From: Geodermatophilus siccatus
GTDB taxonomy: Bacteria > Actinomycetota > Actinomycetes > Mycobacteriales > Geodermatophilaceae
Length of the DNA: 64,000 nt
Direction of reading: 5' to 3'
NCBI RefSeq assembly: GCF_900103785.1
Contig: NZ_FNHE01000001.1
Coordinates: 186,001-250,000 of the forward strand
The notes under the pieces are model-generated. The model was not told the origin of the DNA, searched no databases, and worked only from the letters and a program-made list of their open reading frames with translations. Below are positions 57,977-64,000 of the stretch, one piece after another (position 1 is the first letter of the stretch; each line of letters starts with the position of its first letter). The translations under genes were made by a program, and so were the position numbers.

Positions 57977-58020
57977 CGAGAGGCCCCGCCGACCCGGGAA
58001 CGGGTCGGCGGGGCCTCTCG
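57977..58020. terminator. Perfect 20-bp terminator hairpin after tRNA-Arg
   Basis: The arms 57977-57996 and 58001-58020 are exact complements with a GGAA loop. It follows the tRNA by ten bases and can serve both the tRNA and the opposite-strand nitroreductase gene, which ends at 58154. Confidence 0.9.
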
Positions 58021-58153
58021 CGTCCGGGGGCGCCCCCTCCGTCACCGCAGCGGTCAGGCGGCACCCGGCGGCGGCTTCCCGACCGTTCCGGATCACGGCG
58101 ACGAGCTCACCTGGCTGGTGCGGCGGAACGCCGCCGACGGTGAGCGGTTCCGG

Positions 58154-58771
58154 TCAGGCGGCGGGATCGACGGCGACGGGCTGCAGCGGCAGCAGCAGCT
58201 GGTCGAGCGGCAGCCGGTCCCGGGCGGCCGTCTCCCGGCTGGCGAACGGCTCGGCGAGCTGCACTCCCTCGTCACGGCGCCCCAGAGCCAGCACCACGAG
58301 CGGCATGACCTCGCCGGGGGCGGCGAGGAGCGCGGCGACCCGGTCCCGGTCGAAGCCCCCGAGCTGGTGGACGACGAGGCCCTCGTGCTGCGCCTGCACC
58401 GACAGGTGCGCCACCGCCTGCCCGGTGTCGTAGACCGCCCACGGCCGGGCCGTGCCGTCCGGAGCGGCCGTCTCGGCGGCGGCGACGACGAGCGCCGAGG
58501 CGGCGTGGGCCCAGGCTCGGTTGCCGGGGGCCAGGGCATCGAGCACGCCGGCGTGCTCGGCGCTGCCCCGCAGCGCGACGGCGAACCGCCACGGCTGGGT
58601 GTTCGACGCGCTCGGCGCCCAGCGGGCGGCCTCGAGCAGGGCGGTGAGCTGGTCGACCGTGAGCTCGTGCCGGGGGTCGAGGGCGCGGGGGCTCCACCGC
58701 TCGGCGAGCAGCGGGTGCAGCGGCGCGGCGGTGGTCGCGGTCTTCGAGGTGGGCGGGTTCGTCGCGGTCAT
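58154..58771 (-). CDS. Nitroreductase-family flavoprotein
   Basis: The 205-residue protein has the FMN-binding N-terminal pattern of nitroreductases: LLAERWSPRALDPRHELT, then AARWAPSASNTQPWRFAV, the VYDTGQAVAHLSVQAQHEGL helix and 'VMPLVVLALGRRDE'. It probably uses NAD(P)H to reduce quinones, nitro compounds or other oxidants. The substrate is unknown. The upstream 238-nt gap holds an imperfect TTGA…TCAA inverted repeat (about 58853-58864) and the hairpin at 58959-58992. Confidence 0.88.
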   Translation of the reverse strand: MTATNPPTSKTATTAAPLHPLLAERWSPRALDPRHELTVDQLTALLEAARWAPSASNTQPWRFAVALRGSAEHAGVLDALAPGNRAWAHAASALVVAAAETAAPDGTARPWAVYDTGQAVAHLSVQAQHEGLVVHQLGGFDRDRVAALLAAPGEVMPLVVLALGRRDEGVQLAEPFASRETAARDRLPLDQLLLPLQPVAVDPAA

Positions 58772-58958
58772 GGCGTCCGTTCCGTGTGTCGCTCGGTCGG
58801 CAGCGGGTCGAGGAGTGCACCGCGTCGCCGGATGGCTGCCCTGAGAACCTGCTTGAAGGCTCAACCATGCCGGTGTCGTGAGGTGATGCCCGGCACGCGC
58901 CGGTACGTGCCGGCCGACGAGGGGACCGGCGCCCGGCGAGCACTGGCCGGGGCGGCAG

Positions 58959-58992
58959 CGAGGGGCCCCGCCGTCCGCGGCGGGGCCCCTCG
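58959..58992 (-). terminator. Hairpin after the NmrA-like gene
   Basis: CGAGGGGCCCCGCC (58959-58972) and GGCGGGGCCCCTCG (58979-58992) are perfect 14-bp arms with a 6-nt loop. It starts 18 nt past the stop of the gene at 59010-59873. Confidence 0.85.
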
Positions 58993-59009
58993 TCCGTCCG
59001 GGGCCGGCG

Positions 59010-59873
59010 TCAGGCGCGCAGCGCAGTGACGGCGGCGGCCACGGCGTCGGCCAGCGACGCCGGCGCGCGACCGAGCAGCCGGGCCAGGTCGTCGCCCTCG
59101 ACCAGGAGCTCGCCGGCGGCGACGCCGCGGTCGCCGTCGGCGACGACGGCCGCGACCGGCTCGGGCAGGCCCGCGGCGACCAGGACCTGCTGGTACTGCT
59201 CGACGGGCAGGTCGGTGTAGGTCACCGTGCGGCCGGTCGCTGCGGAGACGACCTGCGCCAGTTCGGTCATGGTGAACGGCGCGCCGCCCAGCTCGTACAC
59301 CGCACCGGCGTGCCCGTCGGTGGCCACGACGGCGGCGGCCGCCGCGGCGTAGTCGGCGCGGGTCGCCGCGCTGACCGCGCCGTCGCCGGCCGCTCCGGCG
59401 ATGCCGTGCTCCAGGTAGACGGGCAGCTGGGCGGTGTAGTTCTCCGTGTACCAGCTGTTGCGCAGCAGCGCGTGCGGCACCCCGGCCTCGGCCAGGAGCT
59501 GCTCGGTGGCCCGGTGCTCCTCGGCCAGCAGCAGCGTGGAGGTGTCTGCGTGCGCGATGCTGGTGTAGGCGATGAACCCGACGCCGGCGGCGCGCGCCGC
59601 CGCGACGGCGTTGCGGTGCTGCCGCACGCGCTGCCCGACCTCGCTGCCGGAGACCAGCAGGAGCCGGTCGGCGCCGGCGAGGGCCTCCTCCAGCGACGCC
59701 TCGTCGTCGTAGTCGGCGGTGCGGACGACGACGCCGCGGTCGGCGAGGTCGGCGAGGGTCCCGGTGCGGCGTCCGGTGGCGACGACGTGCGCGGCCGGGA
59801 CGCCGCGTTCCAGCAGCGCCTCGACGGCCAGCCGGCCCAGGTGTCCGGTGGCTCCGGTGACGACGATCGACAT
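59010..59873 (-). CDS. NAD(P)H-dependent atypical SDR (NmrA/QorB-like)
   Basis: The 287-residue protein has the NADP-binding motif VVTGATGHLGRLAVEALL, an Arg after the second strand (ATGRRTG) and the NmrA-like pattern 'AGVPHALLRNSWYTENY' and YAAAAAAVVATDGHAGAVYEL. This is the pattern of NAD(P)H:quinone oxidoreductase 2 (QorB) and related atypical SDRs lacking the YxxxK pair. ATG 59873 begins the fold. A nitroreductase gene downstream on the same strand suggests a redox-stress theme, but each has its own terminator. Confidence 0.88.
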   Translation of the reverse strand: MSIVVTGATGHLGRLAVEALLERGVPAAHVVATGRRTGTLADLADRGVVVRTADYDDEASLEEALAGADRLLLVSGSEVGQRVRQHRNAVAAARAAGVGFIAYTSIAHADTSTLLLAEEHRATEQLLAEAGVPHALLRNSWYTENYTAQLPVYLEHGIAGAAGDGAVSAATRADYAAAAAAVVATDGHAGAVYELGGAPFTMTELAQVVSAATGRTVTYTDLPVEQYQQVLVAAGLPEPVAAVVADGDRGVAAGELLVEGDDLARLLGRAPASLADAVAAAVTALRA

Positions 59874-59893
59874 GTGGGTGCTCCTCGGGGCTC

Positions 59894-59927
59894 TCGTGCG
59901 GGGCGGACGGCGGTCCGCCCCGCACGA
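59894..59927 (-). terminator. Perfect 15-bp hairpin downstream of the SDR gene
   Basis: TCGTGCGGGGCGGAC (59894-59908) and GTCCGCCCCGCACGA (59913-59927) pair fully with a 4-nt loop. It lies 61 nt beyond the stop of the SDR gene at 59988-60758 and upstream of the NmrA-like gene. Confidence 0.85.
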
Positions 59928-59987
59928 ACCCCCCGTCCGGAGACGCATTCCCCGGCGGGAGCAGGTCCCCCGGACGGGCGGCCCTGG

Positions 59988-60758
59988 TCAGCTGGTGAGC
60001 AGGCCGCCCTCGACCGGCAGCGTCGTCCCGGTGACGTAGCCGCCGGCGTCACTGACCAGGAAGACCAGCGCGGCGGCCAGCTCCATGGGGTCGCCCTTGC
60101 GGCCGGCCAGGACGCGGGTCATCTGCCCCTCGATGTAGCCCTCGGGGTACTGGTCGGTCATCTCCGACTCGAAGAAGCCGGGGGCCAGCGCGTTCACCCG
60201 GATGCCCTTGCGGCCGGTCCACTGCTGCGCCAGGTCGCGGGTGAGCCCGATGAGACCGGCCTTGCTGGCCGCGTAGGCCGCCTGGGGCAGCCCGGCGGTG
60301 GTCAGCCCGAGGATGCTCGAGATGTTGACGATCGAGCTGCCCGGCTGCATCACCCGCGCGCAGGCCTGCGCCATCCAGTAGCAGCCGTTGAGGTTCACGT
60401 CGATCACCGAGCGGAACTGCTCCGGGGTCTCCCGGGTGGCCGGCACGGCGGTGCCGACGCCGGCGTTGTTGACCAGGACGTCGACCTTCCCGAACTCCGC
60501 CACGGTGGCGTCCACGAGCCCCTGGCAGTCCTCGGGCCGGGCGACGTCGGTGCGCACCGTGATCGCCCGCCGTCCGGCCGCCTCCACGGCCGCGCGGGTG
60601 TCGCCCAGCCGGTCCTCCCGGCGGGCGCCGAGCGCGACGTCGGCACCGGCCTGGGCCAGGGCACGGGCGAACACGGCACCGAGGCCGGAGGACGCCCCCG
60701 TCACGATCGCCACCCGGCCGTCCAGCCGGAACATGTCGAGGACCGTCCTGTCCGTCAC
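59988..60758 (-). CDS. Classical short-chain dehydrogenase/reductase
   Basis: The 256-residue SDR has VAIVTGASSGLGAVFARAL (cofactor motif TGxxxGxG), VLVNNAGVG, the catalytic Ser in 'IVNISSILGL' and YAASKAGLIGLTRDLA (Y-x-x-x-K). GTG 60758 has GGGAG upstream. It diverges from the acyl-CoA ligase/PHA operon across 143 nt. An acetoacetyl-CoA reductase role (PhaB-like) is possible given this neighbour, but the family is too broad to be sure. Confidence 0.88.
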   Translation of the reverse strand: MTDRTVLDMFRLDGRVAIVTGASSGLGAVFARALAQAGADVALGARREDRLGDTRAAVEAAGRRAITVRTDVARPEDCQGLVDATVAEFGKVDVLVNNAGVGTAVPATRETPEQFRSVIDVNLNGCYWMAQACARVMQPGSSIVNISSILGLTTAGLPQAAYAASKAGLIGLTRDLAQQWTGRKGIRVNALAPGFFESEMTDQYPEGYIEGQMTRVLAGRKGDPMELAAALVFLVSDAGGYVTGTTLPVEGGLLTS

Positions 60759-60901
60759 GTGCACTCCCGTCGTCGTCGGTGGGCCCTGAGCCTGTCGCCC
60801 CCGCGGCCGCCCCGCCACCCGCGGCCCTCGGAACTGTGGGGTAGAGCACAGACCTCCCGGGTAGGGGCCGGACCCGTTCTGCGATCCGGTGGGGAGGACC
60901 C

Positions 60902-62401
60902 GTGGCCAACCTGGCACAGCACCTGCTCGACACCACGGCCGCGCACGGCGACCGGCCGGCGCTCCGGATGGACGACGCCGTCCTGACCTACGACGGGTTC
61001 TGCGAGGCCGCCGCCGGCGTGGCCGCGGGCCTGCGGCAGCGGGGCGTGCAGCCCGGCGACCGGGTCGGGATGGTGCTGCCCAACGTGCTCAGCTTCCCGG
61101 TCGTGTTCTACGGCGCGCTGATGGCCGGCGCCGCCGTCGTCCCGATGAACCCGCTGCTCAAGGCCCGCGAGGTCGAGTACTACCTGCGCGACTCGGGCGC
61201 GCGGCTCGTGGTGGCGCTGGACGCGATCGCCGAGGCGGCCACCGAGGCCGCGGCCGCCGTGGGCGTCGACGCGGTGACCGTCGGCCCGGTCGACGCCGGC
61301 GAGGCGCTGGACGGGTCCGGCGGCCGGGACCTCGAGCCACGGGAGGACCAGGACGCGGCGGTCATCCTCTACACCTCGGGGACCACCGGCCCGCCCAAGG
61401 GCGCGGAGCTGACCCACGCCAACCTGGCGGGCAACGCGCGGACCACCCGCGAGACGCTGCTCGAGAACACCCCCGACGACGTCGTCATGGGCTGCCTGCC
61501 GCTGTTCCACGTCTTCGGGCTGACCTGCGCGCTCAACGCCGCGGTCATGGGCGGCTCCTGCCTGACCCTGCTCCCGCGCTTCGACGGCGGGAAGGCCCTG
61601 TCGATCGTCGAGCGGGACCGGGTGACCGTCTTCGAGGGCGTGCCGACGATGTTCGCCGGGATGCTCCACCAGCCCGACCGCGACCGGTACGACGTCAGCA
61701 GCCTGCGGCTGTGCGTCTCCGGCGGATCCGCGATGCCGGTCGAGGTCATGCGCGGCTTCGAGGAGGCCTTCGGCTGCATCGTGCTCGAGGGCTACGGGCT
61801 CTCCGAGACCTCGCCGGTGGCCTCGTTCAACCACCCGCACGCCGAGCGCAAGCCCGGCACGATCGGCACGCCCATCCGCGGCGTGGAGATGCGCCTGGTC
61901 GACGACGAGGGCCGCGACGTCCCCAGCGGGGAGGTCGGCGAGATCGCCATCCGCGGCGAGAACGTCATGCGGGGCTACTGGGGCAAGCCCCAGGAGACGG
62001 CCAAGGCCATCCCGGACGGCTGGTTCCGCACCGGCGACCTGGCCCGGCAGGACGAGGACGGCTACTTCGCCATCGTCGACCGCAAGAAGGAGATGATCAT
62101 CCGCGGGGGCTACAACGTGTACCCGCGGGAGATCGAGGAGGCGCTCTACGAGCACCCCGCGGTCGCCGAGGCCGCGTGCGTCGGCGTCCCGCACCCCGAG
62201 CTGGGCGAGGAGGTCGCCGCGGCGGTGGCCCTCAAGCCCGGGCAGCAGGCCGACCCCGACGAGCTGCGCGCCTGGGTCAAGGAGCGGGTGGCCGCCTACA
62301 AGTACCCGCGGCACGTCTGGCTGGTCGAGTCCCTGCCCAAGGGACCCACCGGCAAGATCCTCCGCCGGGCCGTCGAGGTCCCCGAGGGGGTGCGGGCGTG
62401 A
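60902..62401 (+). CDS. Long-chain fatty acid-CoA ligase-like acyl-CoA synthetase
   Basis: The 499-residue ANL enzyme activates a carboxylic acid with ATP and CoA. Motifs are [20 protein letters not shown] (P-loop), [37 protein letters not shown] and the C-terminal GPTGKILRR with the catalytic Lys. GTG 60902 has GGGGAGGA close upstream. Its stop overlaps the next ORF (GTGA), and it leads the PHA-synthase operon, suggesting that it supplies acyl-CoA for polymer or handles released acids. Substrate chain length is not evident. Confidence 0.92.
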   Translation: MANLAQHLLDTTAAHGDRPALRMDDAVLTYDGFCEAAAGVAAGLRQRGVQPGDRVGMVLPNVLSFPVVFYGALMAGAAVVPMNPLLKAREVEYYLRDSGARLVVALDAIAEAATEAAAAVGVDAVTVGPVDAGEALDGSGGRDLEPREDQDAAVILYTSGTTGPPKGAELTHANLAGNARTTRETLLENTPDDVVMGCLPLFHVFGLTCALNAAVMGGSCLTLLPRFDGGKALSIVERDRVTVFEGVPTMFAGMLHQPDRDRYDVSSLRLCVSGGSAMPVEVMRGFEEAFGCIVLEGYGLSETSPVASFNHPHAERKPGTIGTPIRGVEMRLVDDEGRDVPSGEVGEIAIRGENVMRGYWGKPQETAKAIPDGWFRTGDLARQDEDGYFAIVDRKKEMIIRGGYNVYPREIEEALYEHPAVAEAACVGVPHPELGEEVAAAVALKPGQQADPDELRAWVKERVAAYKYPRHVWLVESLPKGPTGKILRRAVEVPEGVRA

Positions 62402-62457
62402 GCGGACCCGCGACCGCACGCACGGACGCAGCACCCACGGTCGAGGAGGACGCGTGA
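62398..62457 (+). CDS. Possible 19-residue linker ORF
   Basis: GTG 62398 overlaps the ligase stop (GTGA), and the TGA at 62455-62457 overlaps the GTG of the next gene (GTGA). The encoded peptide ([18 protein letters not shown] after the initiator) has no features. It contains the GAGGAGG ribosome site of the next gene. It may simply relay ribosomes between two genes, or be chance. Confidence 0.3.
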   Translation: MSGPATARTDAAPTVEEDA

Positions 62458-62849
62458 CCGAGCCACCGCGGTGGCGGCAGGCCTTCGACGCCGTCGAGCG
62501 CCGCGTGACCCCCCGGGCGGAGGAGGTCGTCCGCAGCGAGGCCTTCGCCGTCGGTGCCGCCCTGACCCGCCGTGCGGTCACCCTGGCCCGCGGCTCCGCC
62601 CGCGACCTGACGGCCCGCGCCTGGCACCTGCTGAACCTGCCGGCCGGGACCGACGTCAGCCGGCTGCGCGCCCAGGTCGGCGCCCTCGACCGCGAGGTCC
62701 GCCGGCTGACCCTGCAGCTCGAGGCGGCGCGACGGGAGACCGAGCGCCGCCGCACCCCCGAGGAGTCCGATGCCGACAGTGCCCAGCCCGCAGACGGTGC
62801 TCGACCGCGTCCGGCGCGACGTCGAGCGCAACGCCCTGCGCGCCCGTAA
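62454..62849 (+). CDS. Short PhaE/PhaR-like PHA-synthase accessory protein
   Basis: The 131-residue protein is helical. Residues ~59-90 contain 'LLNLPAGTDVSRLRAQVGAL' followed by a leucine-heptad stretch. That resembles the conserved LNLPxRxDVxRL segment shared by PhaE, PhaR and some granule-associated proteins. It is far shorter than class III PhaE (~350 residues). The gene has a strong ribosome site (GAGGAGG) and overlaps phaC by 80 nt; the overlapping end is Arg/Pro-rich. Assignment as a PHA-synthase partner rests on this motif and on position. Confidence 0.65.
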   Translation: MTEPPRWRQAFDAVERRVTPRAEEVVRSEAFAVGAALTRRAVTLARGSARDLTARAWHLLNLPAGTDVSRLRAQVGALDREVRRLTLQLEAARRETERRRTPEESDADSAQPADGARPRPARRRAQRPARP

Positions 62850-63888
62850 CGGTCTGCGCCTGGTCAGCGGCGTCGCCCGGCCCGACGTCGGGCAGACGCC
62901 CAAGGACGTCGTCTGGCAGCGCGGCCGGACCCAGCTGTGGCACTACCGCAACGACCCCGACACCCACGGCGGGGTCCGGTACTCGCCACCGCTGCTCGTC
63001 GTGTTCAGCCTGGTCAGCCGCAGTTACATCCTCGACCTGGCGCCGGGCAACAGCTTCGTCGAGCAGCTGCTCCGCGCCGGCTTCGACGTCTACCTGCTCG
63101 ACTGGGGCGAACCGGACGAGCGGGACGCCGCCAACACCCTCGAGGACTACGTCGACGACTACATCCCGGCCGGCGTCCAGCGGGTGCTGGAGGTCTCCGG
63201 GGCCGACGAGGTCACCCTGTTCGGCTACTGCTTCGGCGGCGACCTCGCCCTCCTCTACGCCGCCCACCACCCGGACGCGCCGATCCGCAGCCTCACCGTG
63301 CTGGCCACCCCGGCCGACTTCCGGCACATGGGCCCGCTGGCCGACCTGTTCCGGGTCGGCGGCCTGGAGGTGTCCGACGTGCTGGACGCCGACGGCAACG
63401 TGCCGCCCCGGGTCGTCCTGCAGGGCTTCAAGACGCTGACCCCCACCGCCGAGGTGACCCGCTACGTGACGCTGTGGGAGCGCCTCTGGAACGACGAGTA
63501 CGTGGCCGGCTACCAGGCCATGACCGGCTGGTCGGACGACCACGTCCCCTTCCCCGGGGCCGCCGCGGAGGAGACGGTGCGGATGCTGGTGCGCGACAAC
63601 GGGATGGTCACCGACCGGCTGGCGGTGGGCGGCGACCGCGTGCACCTGTCCGACATCCGGGTGCCGTTCCTGACCGTCCGGGCCGATCGCGACCACATCG
63701 TCCCGGCAGAGGCCAGCGCCCCCCTGATCGACCTGGTCGGCTCCCCGGACAAGCACGAGCTGCGGCTGCCGGCCGGGCACATGGGCCTGGTCGTCGGTCG
63801 GACGGCGGCCCGGACGACGGTGCCCACGATCATCGACTTCCTCCGACGGCGCAGTGAGCCGCTGCAGGGCGAGGAGGTCGCCCGGTGA
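62770..63888 (+). CDS. phaC: Class III-like poly(R)-hydroxyalkanoate synthase subunit PhaC
   Basis: The 372-residue alpha/beta-fold enzyme polymerises 3-hydroxyacyl-CoA. The lipase-box-like motif has the PHA-synthase Cys (Cys154 in LFGYCFGGDLALLYAAHH). The other triad members are Asp308 (RADRDHIVP) and His337 (LPAGHMGLVVG). YLLDWGEPDE and WNDEYVAGYQAMTGW are also typical. Its length fits the short class III/IV subunits that need a partner protein. ATG 62770 has GAGGAG upstream inside the PhaE-like gene. The stop overlaps the GNAT gene. Confidence 0.93.
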   Translation: MPTVPSPQTVLDRVRRDVERNALRARNGLRLVSGVARPDVGQTPKDVVWQRGRTQLWHYRNDPDTHGGVRYSPPLLVVFSLVSRSYILDLAPGNSFVEQLLRAGFDVYLLDWGEPDERDAANTLEDYVDDYIPAGVQRVLEVSGADEVTLFGYCFGGDLALLYAAHHPDAPIRSLTVLATPADFRHMGPLADLFRVGGLEVSDVLDADGNVPPRVVLQGFKTLTPTAEVTRYVTLWERLWNDEYVAGYQAMTGWSDDHVPFPGAAAEETVRMLVRDNGMVTDRLAVGGDRVHLSDIRVPFLTVRADRDHIVPAEASAPLIDLVGSPDKHELRLPAGHMGLVVGRTAARTTVPTIIDFLRRRSEPLQGEEVAR

Positions 63889-64000
63889 CCACCGTGACCC
63901 CGCTGACCGAGGCGCACTGCGAGGCCCTGGTGCGCTTCTTCGCCGACCTCCCCGAGGGCGACCGGACCTTCATCCGCGAGGACGTCACCGACCCCGAGGT
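63885..64000 (+). CDS. GNAT-like protein, 3' truncated by window edge
   Basis: GTG 63885 overlaps the phaC stop as GTGA and is preceded by GAGGAGG. The 38 visible codons (…PLTEAHCEALVRFFADLPEG, then DRTFIREDVTDPEV) resemble the N-terminus of GNAT-type proteins found next to actinobacterial phaC genes. The rest lies outside the window, so the domain cannot be confirmed. It belongs to the PHA operon by coupling. Confidence 0.6.
   Translation, partial: MTTVTPLTEAHCEALVRFFADLPEGDRTFIREDVTDPE

Noticed and set aside
57895-58020. tRNA-Arg as an integration site (attB) for a mobile element
   Set aside because: No integrase, no repeat of the tRNA 3' end and no change in composition nearby; a normal terminator follows.

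Overview
The window comes from a very GC-rich actinobacterial chromosome. Many GTG starts, GC-saturated third codon positions, 4-nt ATGA/GTGA stop-start overlaps and the gene content suggest a member of the Geodermatophilaceae (Geodermatophilus, Blastococcus or Modestobacter); the family assignment is inference. The gene order argS-lysA-hom-thrC-thrB-rho-rpmE-prfA-prmC-tsaC-wecA-atp genes, then DUF2550, cobalamin adenosyltransferase, murA, nucS, methylmalonyl-CoA epimerase, thiolase, thioredoxin-like protein and glgB parallels, from memory, Mycobacterium tuberculosis Rv1292 to Rv1326. Most of the window is therefore conserved actinobacterial backbone.

Layout. 0-6 kb: trehalose synthase (5' truncated), maltokinase and a branching enzyme with a long histone-H1-like N-terminus, i.e. 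the GlgE-type alpha-glucan/trehalose route. 6-17 kb: a zinc-protease lipoprotein, a CnoX-like thioredoxin, a MarR regulator, a phytoene-desaturase-like oxidoreductase, meaB coupled to a thiolase, an alpha/beta-hydrolase pseudogene, methylmalonyl-CoA epimerase, crotonyl-CoA carboxylase/reductase and a DivIVA-like coiled-coil protein. 17-31 kb: a membrane protein, a DUF4397 surface protein overlapping a class F sortase, a double 3-hydroxyacyl-CoA dehydrogenase, NucS, a lipoprotein, an SDF-family symporter, a GGDEF protein coupled to an ECH-like protein, a Gfo/Idh oxidoreductase, a DUF2071 protein and ethylmalonyl-CoA mutase. 31-44 kb: murA, adenosyltransferase, DUF2550 and the ATP synthase genes, with atpC separated from atpD by about 690 nt. 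44-56 kb: translation-factor genes, rho and the Thr/Lys/ArgRS operon, all on the minus strand. 56-64 kb: DUF3105 and DUF305 proteins, tRNA-Arg(CCG), a nitroreductase, two SDR proteins and a PHA-synthase operon preceded by an acyl-CoA ligase.

How it works together. Thiolase, hydroxyacyl-CoA dehydrogenase, Ccr, epimerase, ethylmalonyl-CoA mutase, MeaB and adenosyltransferase form much of an ethylmalonyl-CoA pathway with its B12 support. ccrA and ecm share an upstream motif of the type TGTTACCGG-n3-GTA, a candidate common operator. The PHA operon at 60.9-63.9 kb uses the same acetoacetyl/3-hydroxybutyryl-CoA intermediates.

The most unusual feature outside genes is a family of GC-rich nested palindromes found at about fifteen gene ends, almost always within a few bases of a stop codon. 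Two copies share 33 identical bases. They also occupy the abnormal atpD-atpC gap.
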